64,000 bases of DNA from Magicicada septendecula (taxonomy: Eukaryota > Arthropoda > Insecta > Hemiptera > Cicadidae): assembly GCA_034769895.1 (NCBI GenBank), contig CM068373.1, forward strand, positions 203,877,964-203,941,963, in the 5' to 3' direction. Below are positions 23,159 through 34,890 of this stretch, in pieces; the stretch's first letter is position 1; the number at the start of each line of letters is the position of its first letter. Made by a program: the position numbers and the translations under genes. The notes beneath the pieces are model-generated. The model was given only the letters and a program-made list of their open reading frames with translations, did not search any database and was not told the origin of the DNA.

Positions 23159-25114
23159 GAAAGCCTTATGTGTATATGTAGCACATAATGTATATGATAA
23201 TGAAGCAGGTACTGTTATTATTATAGGAACAAGAAGATGATGAATTCTTATCAGAACATTGAATGGTTAACTGTATCCAAACATACTGTCAGTAAACGAG
23301 AGGGAGACGAGCAGATGAATATGTGTACTTCTCAGAACATTGAATTTAAATCGTTAATTGTACCCAAACACACTGCTAGTACATGTGAGGGTGATGAGGT
23401 GAAGACTAACTACAAAAATTTCAAGAAATTCCGTAAAGTATGCCTTTTCTCTTATTTGTCAATCGTAGACAATTATACAGTATTTTAAATTAGAATATTT
23501 TAAAATTATGTATAGGCCTATGTCAACAATCACACCCATTCTCCCTCTACCTCGTATTGTTTCAACTAATTCACATATACAATGATACACACGCGCACGC
23601 ACACGCACACACACACGCGCTCACATACAAAAACACATTCACTCAAATAATTGATCTGTTGTGTTTGATATTTCTTTGTATTCATACACAGTCTTGATGA
23701 TGACAATAAATATTGTATAGTATAATTTAATACTCATGTTACTTTAATTATTATACGAGGTTAATCTGTATTATTACATGAGTCATCAATCGTTTAACAC
23801 GAACATCAATCGCGTAACACAAGTAGTTATGTCGAGTTTAATAATGACTACGACTCAAGAAGCGATTAAAGGTTTTATCAGGTACGTTTATTTACCAGAC
23901 ATTTGAGTTGACGTTTAGACAAAATTTACTGTCGTCACGAGTAGGCCTACTTAAATACGTTTAATACAAAAGGGATTAATTTCCCTACACCTAAGTGCTG
24001 TATATGAATGTGTGCGTATTTGCTACATAAAGATTAATATAATTACTCACACGTCTGATCAATAAGATCTTTTGTAAAACTTATTGATTCCGACTGGGTG
24101 ATTGTAGATTTATTCTGTACTCAGTTTCCGAAATGTATCAATGAAAATACTGTAAGAGTAGAATATATCGAGTACCAAATCCATCAATTTTTCAAATGTT
24201 ACCGAAACTGAACGATTGCAGTTGTAGTTAGAGAACAATTCTGTAATTTACAAATGTAAAAAAAATTTAGAAATGCATTTTCTCGTAACAAAATACAACG
24301 TGCTATTTCATTTTATATTCAAACTATTATTATTATCTGAAACAGAAACAGAACGTTATATAGATTCGAGTGGTAAGTAAGACGCTGTTGCGAAGTTCAC
24401 AGGTTATATATAGTGCAAGCGTCGATGTGTGTGCAACTGTACTAAAAAAAAAAGCTGTTATGCGCATGCGCAAGTAATTCAAATGTACATTCATAGATGA
24501 CTGAAAAAGAGATGATTTACATAATAAATGTACGCTTAGACCAACGAAATGATCTTTTGGCGGATTGGGTAGACAGACATGCGACTGAAGTGAAGCACAA
24601 CAGGGAACTATTATTACAACGTCGCTCCGATTGCCAGTCTCAAGGCGAGACACAAGTTAAAAAAGACTTATCGAATATTTACACCCAGTTCATTACCGAC
24701 CATGCTGGCGGAGTAAATTATGGCAGATTTGTGAATGATTGGGTGGGTGAAAATTACGTACCACTCTTTCTTGAGTTGTAATATACTTATTTTGTAAATA
24801 TACATTTGTTAATATACATTTCATATAATCTGTATTTTTGTTTTACATATTTTGGATAAAAATTACATACCACTCTTTCATACAGTATTTTAAATTAATA
24901 AAACAGTGATTTTGTATTATTAATACTGATTGCATGTTTTATTTAATGCTTTTTGTCTTAGGTTTTACCATTGAATAGAAGTATTGTACCACAAGTTATT
25001 GGCGGTAGTGATTTTTATGTTTCTGAAGCACCCAGAAAAGTAAAGTCCAAGAACCAGCTTAATGAAGTACCAAGCGGTGACAGTAAGACGAGTTACTTAC
25101 GGATTAGAAAGTAG
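22541..25114 (+). CDS. Palindrome gene, right-arm copy (three exons, 184 codons)
   Basis: Exon 1 22541-22731 ends TTTAAGAG/GTAAGT, a near-perfect donor, in phase 2. Exon 2 23227-23437 follows TTATTATAG, completes an AGG codon in frame and ends CGTAAA/GTATGC in phase 0. Exon 3 24962-25114 follows TTTTGTCTTAG and stays open to a TAG. Total 555 coding bases including the stop. Exon 2 holds an internal duplication: QNIEW..VSKHTVSKREGDE and QNIEF..VPKHTASTCEGDE. Exon 3 gives a basic, soluble tail (SEAPRKVKSKNQ; YLRIRK). A (TA)n run inside exon 1 encodes repeated IY, which argues for caution. Exons, frames and splice sites are kept in both arms. Function unknown. Confidence 0.5.
24497..24781 (+). 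CDS. 94-codon ORF, right arm (unknown function)
   Basis: Same protein as 17456-17740. The ATG directly follows ATTCATAG, a possible acceptor, in phase 0; exon 2 of the gene around it also ends in phase 0. Joining the two would give a 228-residue variant ending NYVPLFLEL in place of exon 3. The polypyrimidine tract before the acceptor is poor, so an independent single-exon gene is equally possible. AATAAAT-type polyadenylation sequences lie nearby. No family recognised. Confidence 0.45.
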   Translation: MTEKEMIYIINVRLDQRNDLLADWVDRHATEVKHNRELLLQRRSDCQSQGETQVKKDLSNIYTQFITDHAGGVNYGRFVNDWVGENYVPLFLEL

Positions 25115-25798
25115 GACGGACCGATTTAGACGATATAATCACAATCAATGACCCTTGGCTTAAGTTAGTGAATAATTCTGTATCGCTGTGTGTGTGTGTG
25201 TATGTGTGTGTGTGTGTGTGTGTGCGTGCATAGTTAATCTTTCTATACAGTGGTGTAAATATATATATTTAATCATTTAAACAAATTATGGTTTAATTTA
25301 TTTCACTATAAACCTCTGAACATGTAAGCAAATATTTGTAAAGTACATTAAATTATGTGAAATGCTACACCGAAAGATTCAAATCATACCTTATTGGTGC
25401 TGTCAACTATTTGAATGTGTGAATTTCCTCCGACGTTTGCAACAGCAGCAGCAATACACAATACGCATTACATTAAAACTAGCACTATTATATTATTCAT
25501 TGATGTACAAACAATTTACATAGCACACACACACAATAGGCTAACATTTATTGTGAAGTCGTTAACGTATGGATTTGTCATCTGTAACAGCATACACACA
25601 GGTAATTACATTATAAACTAGGAATTTCTTCCGACATCTGCGGGCGAGAGAGAGAGATGTTGTACAACAGATTTTTGAGGAATAATATTGTGATCGGTAA
25701 CTGTGTCTAGAGATGTGAGACAGAGACGTTACATAAACACATAGAGACAGCAATACATTATTTCTGTTACAAGTATACGACGCATAAACATATGTCAT

Positions 25799-25818
25799 GT
25801 GTGTGTGTGTGTGTGTGT
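25799..25818. repeat. Short (GT)10 microsatellite, right arm
   Basis: Counterpart of the (CA)90 array in the left arm. Flanking bases match in mirror orientation. Confidence 0.85.
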
Positions 25819-26434
25819 ATGTGATCGTAGTATGATTTTATTTCTTGACACAACCCTTTATTTTGGAATATGATTTTTAGTCGGACGTTGTAAATAATTT
25901 TTTAAAATATCACTTACTTGCAAAGGATATACCCTTGCGTACGAGCAGATAACAATATGTAATTTCGTGTATAGTAATCAGAAATGTGTGAGAGAGAGAG
26001 CGAGAGAGAGAGAGAGACAATTTAATAATGTGTTTGCTCATACAGTTTGAATTTCCCACCACAGCGGTAAACTATGTTTTAAGTTTACGTGTACACAGGT
26101 TGTATCTTGCAATCACGAAAATTATTATTTAAACTGATAATTGTTTTTATTAAAATCTTACAATGACGAATACCCCTTGCGTACGAGCAGATAACAATAT
26201 GTAATTCCGTGTATAGTAATCAGAAATGTGTGAGAGAGAGAGTGAGAGCGAGAGAGAGAGAGAGAGAGACGTTATTTAGAGACAAAGTGAGAGAGGAAGG
26301 GGAGGGGGAGTTGATAACTTGATATCGTAGTCGTCAACAGTCATATAATTTACTATACACTATAATGCGTCTGCTCATATAGTTTGAATTTCCCACCACA
26401 GAAAAATGTTGGTAGATCTGTTCTATACACAATA

Positions 26435-27300
26435 ATGCAAGATTGTTAACCCTGATCATATATTTTAATATATACACTATAATACACATATCAAGTTTGA
26501 TCCCATGCATAGGTTGGTAAACCTGATCATATAGATTTAATATACATTATAACACACAACAAATTTGAACTCATGCAAAGGTTGGTAACCCTGATCATAT
26601 ATTTTAATATACATTATATTACATCAAGTTGGAACCCCCCACCCACCACCCACCAAGTTTGAACCCATGCATAGGTTGGTAAACCTGATCATATAGATTT
26701 AATATACTATACATTATAACACGTAACAAATTTGAACTCATGCAAAGGTTGGTAACCCTGATCATATATTTTTAATATACATTATATTGCATCAAGTTGG
26801 AACCCCCCACCCACCACCCACCCCTGATATGCAAATCAGCTTTATTAAAAAAATAAAAAATTATATTCGCGGAAATTCGCGGATGCGGGTGGTCCATTGA
26901 ACCCCACCCCACCCCCTCCCACCCCTTGATATGCAAATCAATTTAATTAAAAAAATAAAAAAAATTTATTCGCGGAAATTCGCGGATGCTGCGGGTCCAT
27001 TGGTGGTGGGGAGAGCGTGGGAAAAAATCTTGGACCGCGGGAACGGCGGCATCTCTTTGATCTAGGCGTGCGAAAGGCGGCATATATTCGCGGATATGCA
27101 AATCAATTTAATTAAAAAAATAAAAATATCAAATTAAAAAATAAAAAATTTTATTCGCGGAAATTCGCGGATGCTGTGCTCCTTTGGGATGCTGTGGTCC
27201 AGCGGTGGTGGGGGGAGCGTGGGAAAAAATCTTGGACCGTGGGAACGGCGGCATCTCTTTGATTTAGACCGTGGGAAAGGCGGCATTCCTTTGTGGGTCA
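26435..27300. repeat. Subterminal repeats, right arm
   Basis: Mirror of 14792-15660. Copies of GGTTGGTAA(A/C)CCTGATCA lie at 26435-26780, followed by CGCGGAAATTCGCGG and GACCGNGGGAANGGCGGCAT blocks to 27300. Order and spacing are nearly the same as in the left arm. Confidence 0.75.
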
Positions 27301-27323
27301 GGACCAGTATTTTCCCTCTACTG

Positions 27324-28761
27324 ACCACTCCTTCGAAAGAGTCACAGATTTCTGTTATATAGCGTAAATAGCAAACAATTACTGCGAAAATACGATTAAA
27401 TAATAAAATCAGGAAACTAATAATATTATTATTTCTGATTTCCAACCCAAAATCAAAATAAACTAGTACAAAGGTTAAACTACTATAAAACTTATATTAA
27501 TTTAATGAGCCCTCTATAAAACTTTAATGACGTCAGTATTACGTATAGAAAAGAAAAATGCGTCAACACAGAATAAACGAAAGATAGCTCATTAATATTA
27601 AAATGTATGTATTATGGAAACTTTTTACGACATATATGTGTGACACCCACAGATATCAGACCTCAGGAAGTGAAGTTAACACACCCTACAGAACAACTGT
27701 TTATTCAAAGAGCAATGCGACAAGGTCCTCAAAATACAAGAAAGCAACAGAAAAAAGTACCAAGCAAACCAAGACAACATTACCATTGTCACATTTCAAT
27801 GGCATATTGAAGAAACAAATAAACGTTTATTGACATCCTCTTTGCAGGACAAACGCTCTTGTGTCTGGTTGTTAATGAGAAGCGCCAATAACAGAAACCA
27901 ATGGTAAGAGTAAGGCGGGGGTTGTGACTACAAGTAAAATTAGTAAGACCTTACGCTCAATGTTCAAATGTGTACTATTTAAGGGGAATTCATAGTGGAC
28001 GCTTGGTCACCTTTCTGTAAGTGCCAAATTGCACTAGTAACATGGTCGTCAATAATAGTAATATATCTTCAGTTTTTGGGCACAGAAAAATCAACATTAA
28101 GTCATTCTTTTCGGTCATATAAGTACAATGCAACAGAGCTCAACTGCCATCAGTGTTTTTAATGTTTCTGATAAAACAATGTTTTAATATTCGCAAAACG
28201 TTTAAAAATTACTTTTGAAAAGAAACGTTAAAACAAAAACGGAATTTGCGGCAAGCTTTTCTGTAACATGAAAGGTATTCCATTTTACCAGTGTGCCGTT
28301 TGTGCTGAATCTATCGACCAAGACGCTAATGTTAAGAAAGAAAACACTTTGATATATTTAGCAGTTAAGTCTCTTCTACTAACATGGTAATCTGACTGTA
28401 ATGTGAACATCTGGAATATGTTTTTGTAAATCCATGTATACAATAACAGAAGAATGTAACAACTAACTACTGCAGAAGGTCACTGTAATTGGAGTCAAAA
28501 TTAACTCCCGTCATTGTTTTACTGTATGTTTTAAAATGTGTTGTCAAGGCAACTGTGCCGAGTCTAGGATAGAATAGGCGCATGTTCAGTAATTAACGTT
28601 AGGTAAACGTTAAATGCAGTACAGTATTTAAAGCTGTTTAATTAGTGCCGCACCCTAGCAGTTAAGATAAGAAATACTACTGCGTGAATTTAGAGCGCTT
28701 GAGAGGTGCTGACCTCTAGCGAGAAACCCGGTTTGCGAGTTCCAAGCGGAAATAACGTTTT
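27324..28761. other. Unassigned flank right of the palindrome
   Basis: Mostly AT-rich with no domain. One stretch reads like a terminal exon: after CACCCACAG at about 27650, a frame from 27651 to 27810 is open (EVKLTHPTEQLFIQRAM ... HYHCHISMAY) and ends in TGA. It is basic and not recognised. No transposon end was found. Confidence 0.35.
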
Positions 28762-29021
28762 ATGCAAAGTTTGTCTCGCTTCGAACTTCGTCAAAATTGG
28801 CTGCGTCGTTTCCTCCGGACAGATGAAGAAATTTTCTTGCACCATTCTTCCAACTATGGCAAGCTAGATCTAAATAGAACTGCGGTAAGTCTCGCCAATA
28901 TTTTTATAATTATGTATTTAAAGTTTTACTAAAGAAAAACTTGTTTATAGGCCACGGTAAGCGAATTTCTGATAACCTTTTTGAGTCACCTCATGGTCAT
29001 TGTGCAATACGTAATTTAAAG
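28762..29021 (+). CDS. Possible two-exon 5' gene fragment
   Basis: An ATG at 28762 opens 41 codons (MQSLSRFELRQNWLRRFLR) ending in ACTGCG/GTAAGT (28884), a strong donor in phase 0. Downstream, ACTAAAG/AAAAAC at 28935 opens 29 codons in phase 0 (KNLFIGHGKRISDNLFESPH) ending in TTAAAG/GTAAAA (29021). Splice phases agree, but later exons were not found before the LTR at 29391, which may have disrupted it. The product is basic and unrecognised; chance cannot be excluded. Confidence 0.3.
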
Positions 29022-29390
29022 GTAAAATTTTCAAAACATAGTTATACAATAGTAAATTCACATGTCCTAATTAAGGCACTAAAAGTGAGAGTCATATAAA
29101 TGCCAAAAGGTATTAATTTAATTAGTAGAAATGATGTAATCAGATATAACCTATTTCAACCACGTGGCAAACTAAAATTCTGAATATGTACAAATTTTAT
29201 TAAAAGTGTAACAAGCCATAATTAGCTATCAAAATTCAATCATGTTAACCCGCATGGGTGAAGTTATTATTATAGAATTTAACTGTACTAAATGTTTTCA
29301 AATAGGGCCTGTTGGCCATATAACCTTGTCAAGTATTATATTTAAATAGCCCTAAAACTGTGTTAAGATTATATATGGGTTTTGGGGGTG
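29022..29390. other. AT-rich segment ending in a polypurine tract
   Basis: No ORF recognised. It ends GGGTTTTGGGGGTG (29377-29390), the same type of tract as precedes the 3' LTRs of LTR-1 and element 2, so this may be the 3' internal end of an old related element. Confidence 0.45.
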
Positions 29391-31324
29391 TGTGAACTTT
29401 CTGGGGGCATTGTTTTGTGTACTCTGGCTGATATAATGTTGTGTAATCAGGGTTCCCCGAGGAAGTCGAGGAAACAGTCCCACAACCTGAATATGTAACA
29501 CCTAGAGTCTCTCTCGCTTCATCTGCCGGGGAGGAATTGCCATGACGAAGCACCAACACCTATAATGTAGGCCGCGAGATTGCCACTTCACCCCCATGGA
29601 CAAAAATATGGTGATCTCAACCCATTATATTCTTTACACGTAGTGATGCATTCAGTAAGAGCCAGTGAACCAATTCAATCAGTCAACAACATGACTTTCA
29701 AGTTTTAAATATTTTAATTGGATCCACAATTAACGGGACAGTATAGTGCGTGAACTGGGAGGGAAATCTTTTATAAATTTTATTCATTTGTTTGTATAAT
29801 TGTGAGCTCAGAGGCTGACATCCATCTTTGGCAGCTCACCATTTAAACGTACAATTCCTTCTTATTTTCAGTATAAGGGTTTCATTACTGCTATTAAGTC
29901 ATTCATTCAATTTGTAATTTCTCTGTTTCAATTTAGTGTTCATTTTATATATATTTTCTCATTTTTAAATTCAGTTTGGTTTATATAGGGATAGAAATTT
30001 CTGGGGTAGTTAAGTAGATTCACAAGTTTAATCCTGTACTGGTGCCTGTTCATGCAGTGTTAAACATGTTGTTGAGACAGGTTGAATTATGCACTGACTG
30101 GCAAATGAACATGTCGGTCTCTGGGCCAAAATTACTTTTTAAAAGGGTTATAAGATTCATGACATATTTCTATTTTCACAACTTAACAATATTTCTATAT
30201 ATATACATTCTATTAATTAATTATGATAACTTCGGTGTTAACTGTTTTCTAAATTTTATTTCTCCCAGTATAAGTGCCCAGTGTGGCCGTATTTTATAAT
30301 AGTATTAGGCATTTAGCCAAAATTTGAATTGATTATGTCCTGGGGACTACTGGAGTTGCATATGTATAATCTAAAACACATGTAATGTGTTATGCACAAA
30401 TTAAGAATTGTAATCCTAACATGGATTTCCATGAAATAATTAATAATGTACCTCATGGGGGTAAGAAAAGGGCGTGGAAGAGATCTGTGTAATAATTGTC
30501 TTGTATTGTGGAACATGTGATGTATTGTATATTTGTGTGTGTATTTTGTGGGGTTTTATATGTATTGTACATTTGGGTGTATTTTTGGGGGAGTTAGATA
30601 CAGGGTTTTTATAAAAGAAAAGATGAAACATAGGATTATATATATCCATTTAATTTGATGACATTAATTTATTCTATCTCAATTAATTTTGCTGAATATT
30701 TCTTCTAAGAAAGTAATTTATTTTAATTAACTTAAATAAAGAGTATGTAGATTTGTCTCTATTTAATTTTAATTAATTTTGTTTGAGAATTAGTTATTCT
30801 AATTAATATTATCAAGAAGTCTATAAAAATTATCTCCATTAAGTTTCAATTGATCATTTTAATCATAAGATAGAAAGTAAGTGTTATATTTATTAATAAT
30901 TTAAAGGAAACTTTACTTAAAGAAAATTAATGATTTTAATTTTAATTCATTTTAAAGAGAAGATAGCAAATAAATTTTATATGTGTTAATAATTTTCAGG
31001 TGACATTGTTTAAAGAGTAGAAATTATTTTAATTAACAATTTAAGGGGAAAATAGCTTCTGACTGTTATATTTATTGATTTTGTTATTAATTTGTTTAAA
31101 AAAAGGAGATAGAATAATAAAAGGGGTTTTATTAATTGTTAATTTTATGAGTTTTAATTGCAAGTCCCGTCTCACTGGATCCAGCGCATTTTTGGCTTCT
31201 CTAGGCTTTGGTCTAGTTCTAAATAACTTGTGGCCCCTCTTTCGAAAAAAAAAAAAAAATTTTTTTTTTAAATTTAAAAAAAAAATAATCTTTTTTTTTA
31301 CCAGTCCAAGTTAAAGAGGGGTTA
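29391..31324 (+). repeat. Older LTR (copy B), plus strand
   Basis: Starts TGTGAACTTTCTGGGGG after a polypurine tract and ends AAGAGGGGTTA. It aligns from about 29960 with copy A (8137-9533). It keeps the conserved stem-loop at 31201-31216 (CTAGGC, GTCTAG, with one G-U pair). GCAACAGAGTATG follows, perhaps the residue of a tRNA-Met primer site. The antisense ORF at 29329-29559 has no recognisable domain. Long A and T runs lie at about 31245-31300. Confidence 0.6.
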
Positions 31325-31899
31325 GCAACAGAGTATGCTAATACAAAATGCATGGCATTTAGGATTGCGATATAAAAGGAGTAACTTGTGTTTTAACAAG
31401 ATTCAGAAATGCAAAACAGATATTTACAATTATATTCTTATTATTATTAACTTATTAAACATTGTTGGACACTTTGTGCAAGATAGCGTTTACGTGTCCA
31501 TTTTAACTACTCTAATAATTTGTACGCGTATTAAACGTTAACGTACGTCTAACGTAGCAAACACAGTTAGGGAACGTTGTAGAAGCAAACAAGTTGTAGA
31601 AGTGAGACAACAGTTTGATGTTAATGTCAAACAATCTACAGTCAGTCATTCTTTTTCTCCTTGTGTCAGAGTTGATAAATCCAAATCTTTGTGGTAGTCG
31701 TCAAGTAGTTTACTTCCTTTTTAAGATAAAAATTAATTATCAGTGTACGCAGATACTTCATTTTAATGATTCAGTTATTATTATCAGAAGCACATAATTG
31801 GAAACAAAACATAAATTATCAGTAAATATTACCTAATTTTTAGTATCTAAAGTAAATATCTAAAAAGATTTACCACAATACTGTAAACACAAATCGATA
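31325..31899. other. Unassigned AT-rich segment
   Basis: Short ORFs on the plus strand are hydrophobic and AT-driven. I see no repeat boundary or recognisable protein. Confidence 0.4.
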
Positions 31900-32435
31900 G
31901 GAAATCATTTTATGTAACTGCTTTGCTGTGTATAAGGCCTTACTAATGGCCCCTGTACATACTTCACAAAGCTTTGTAGCCATACTTTTGACCATAGTAA
32001 CGATCGTGTAAGACGGTCTTAACTCCACAAATCTATCTCGTATTTTCGTTAAGAAATTTTCACTTCTCTAATGGCGACCACTTAAACAGTCAAGTGATCT
32101 TTCCAAACTATGTTACTGTCACTGAGTTTATGAAAGATCTCAGCGACTCCTCGGGGAAGATTCAAACGTTGCTGTGAAATGTTTATAACAAAATAGCAAT
32201 GTGCATTCAGCATTAATGAAGATGTTCCTTCGAGAAAAGCAATTGACGCGTCTCCGTGGAAATTTGAAATGAGTAATTTTTTCAAATTTCCTGTAAAACA
32301 CAAAATTATAATTCCGTAAATTACAGACAAAATGTAAAGTAATGTTACAATATTATACATTCCACGATATTCTGTTTCTGCAACATTTTTGTGTGTAGAA
32401 CTTGAAGCGCTTTTGGTCCACGTAACTGATGGCAA
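31900..32435 (-). pseudogene. Possible chemoreceptor-like membrane protein remnant
   Basis: A 117-codon minus-strand frame (32082-32435) has a hydrophobic segment (IVTLLYILSVIYGIIILCF), another weaker one around SLMLNAHCYFVINI, then FHKLSD. A second frame downstream (about 32070-31900) contains IRDRFVELRPSY and ATKLCEVCTGAISKAL, which loosely recalls insect gustatory or odorant receptor patterns. Frames are shifted relative to each other. The family call is tentative, resting on hydrophobicity and motif feel only. Confidence 0.22.
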
Positions 32436-33650
32436 TATGTTTTACATCCTCATAACGTAAAAATATTCTCCTATAGTGTACTGAAACCATCACGCATGAC
32501 ACACATAAAGACAACTCATAAATTGTAAAAATGTATAAATTATTGATATAATCTATGTAACAGGGGTTTACACTAAATTTTTAAAGGGAAATACGATACT
32601 AAGAGCTGTGTCTACAAAACGATACACTTTAGTAAAGCCTGTAATCGACAAAGATAGTTAAAAAGTCACGTAAGGCGCAATAAACTCTTAGTAGGATTGA
32701 TGATCAAAATATATTGAATTCGATAACTTTGTAACTCCAAATTCAGAGCCATTAAAAAATACAAAACGAAAACTTGCAGAAAAAATTTTAAATTCTTATC
32801 CTGTGTAAATTCTTAAACTCTCTTCGGTGTATATGCATGTACATATTTATGTGTGTGTGTGTGTCTTACTGTTTTTAAGATATGTTGTCAAGACAAATAT
32901 TTGGTTACTAAAAAGTGCTTTGTGTTGATAAGGACAATATATATTTGCTGTTTTACCAAGTTATGGGATAAGAGATAGTCAGTTGGAATTCATTACCTAG
33001 ATTAATTTCTCTGTTAGTTAGAATCCACTATTACTATTATTATTAATTTGCCTGAGGCGAGTTCTTCACTTTATTAGCGATTTTTGTTTTCCATTATACT
33101 CTATCATTTGCTTCTCCCTTAAGTTTCCAGTATTCCTTTTTCTCCTTTAAATCATCAAAAAGATGAAGTCTTCTGTTCTGAGCTCAACAGTTTCACTATA
33201 GATAAACTAATATTTTACAATAGCCTTGTGACTTCTTCTTTATAGTTGATGACGCATAGAATGGTAGACCAATTGCGGATAGATGCGCACCCATTGACGC
33301 AAAATAGTCCAAATGATATTTGGCTTTTTAATCAATGACGAAATTCTACAAGGGATATTTCAATATCTGATGATGAAGCTTATGTTTTGAAACGGGCCAT
33401 CAATATAAAAATGAGTCACAAGGCGGATTGAAAAATAAAAGCTTAGTTTGCCATGTCCATATCGTTACGAGTTTTCCGCAGTATAAACAAAATAATGAAC
33501 ACACGCACACACACTCTCACGTTTAAACAGTAGAAGCATAGTAATTAAAAACAAAGTACCTTTTTAGAACTTCAATTACAGTTTAAATATGTAAGTTTAA
33601 TTTTAATATTAGTCCCTTCCAGTCGCTTTGTGGATATATCATTAAACACT
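32436..33650. other. Unassigned segment
   Basis: AT-rich, short (GT)n near 32852, no ORF over 60 codons that looks coding. 33050-33180 and 33360-33430 have the texture of old interspersed repeats but no second copy exists in this window. Confidence 0.4.
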
Positions 33651-33654
33651 TAAA

Positions 33655-34085
33655 GAAGAAAACAAGGAAAGAGACTCAGTTGAAATATTATAATGTAATA
33701 GCCATACCTCAACTACTTTATGGTGGTGAGAATTGGATTAGATAGGCCAAATTTTCTAGAATAGAAAGAGCGGAAATAAGGTTCTCGAGGGCTCTAAATG
33801 GTTGTACAGGCAGAGATCTTATTAGTAATTATCATATTAGAATAGAGCTAGGCATACCTTAAAGCTTAAATGAGAAAATCTCCCGGTACAAAACGGAGGG
33901 CGGTTACACGCAGAGAGAATGGATCCAACTAGATTTTCAAGAAAAGCTCTTGACTATCATCCAAGGCGGAAGATAAGTGTGAGAAGACCCCGTAAACGAT
34001 GGTTGAATGAATTCCATTGAGACTTAAACAGGCTACTAGCCTAAGCCCTAAGGGATAACGACCGACGACGACGACGACGAGTTTT
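33655..34085 (+). pseudogene. RTE-like non-LTR retrotransposon, 3' end remnant
   Basis: Frames interrupted by stops encode LKYYNVIAIPQLLYGGENW, then IERAEIRFSRALNG, SLNEKISRYK, and MDPTRFSRKALDYHPR-like and RPRKRWLNEF text. This succession is the usual segment after the reverse transcriptase in RTE-clade elements. It ends with a (GAC)n tract (about 34062-34080), as expected since RTE copies end in short tandem repeats. 5'-truncated and dead, from stops and frameshifts. Confidence 0.7.
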
Positions 34086-34427
34086 AAGCTCTTAATACAA
34101 TGCAGATTTAAGAATTAGCCTCCTTCAAGAGTAAAAAAACAGCTAAAATTATTTATTAATACATAAGTTATGGACAGATCTACATAATCAACATCGAACA
34201 TACAAAAAATATGTCAGTGCGCCTGCCTTTGTAGTCCGTCGTTAGAAAACGCTGCCGCAAATTTATGCGCTACCGGTATTATTTATTTGTTTTGGCGCTA
34301 CTAATGAGACCCGCATGGTCTCACAGTACTGGATACGCAGCCAACTATCATTTCTTTACCGGTCCCACCTTTGCCCGTACTCGGGTAGATGGGGTACTTG
34401 TCTCAATTTGACTGGCGACAGAGTACG
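34086..34427. other. Unassigned left flank of the hAT insertion
   Basis: Turns GC-richer towards 34430. It should join directly to 51487 onwards once the hAT insertion is ignored. No ORF seen. Confidence 0.5.
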
Positions 34428-34435
34428 CGCGCGGC
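34428..34435. repeat. hAT target site duplication (left)
   Basis: CGCGCGGC, repeated exactly at 51479-51486. Eight bases is the hAT superfamily length. Confidence 0.92.
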
Positions 34436-34890
34436 CAGTGGTGGCTCGTCAGGTGACGCAGGTGAAGCGCTGCTTCACCTAAAATAACTGGTTCAATGTG
34501 TTTCTTTTTACACAAAATTATTTTCAATTTTTAGTCAATTGTATGTATAAAAATATTTTTTTAAATTAAATTTCGTCTGTATAATAATTAAAATAACATT
34601 TGCAAGCGATAGAAATAGGTTACAGAAGCAGGACTTCGCTGCGATCACTACTGGTGGCGGAAAGCGCTGAGATCGTAGAAGCAGCTTTCTGTACCTCGAA
34701 GGCTGCATCAGTTAATACGTCACTAACAACGCTCGGTTTATGACGGTTGCCATGACAACGTATGCGAACTCAGCGTTCCCCCCCACACACGTGAAGCAGT
34801 GTCACTGGCTGTTTCTCAGTGGTGTACGTGTACAGTGCTTTACTTATCCAGCGCGTGTTCGTTGTTCGTCGTGTGTGAAGTTTTTACAGA

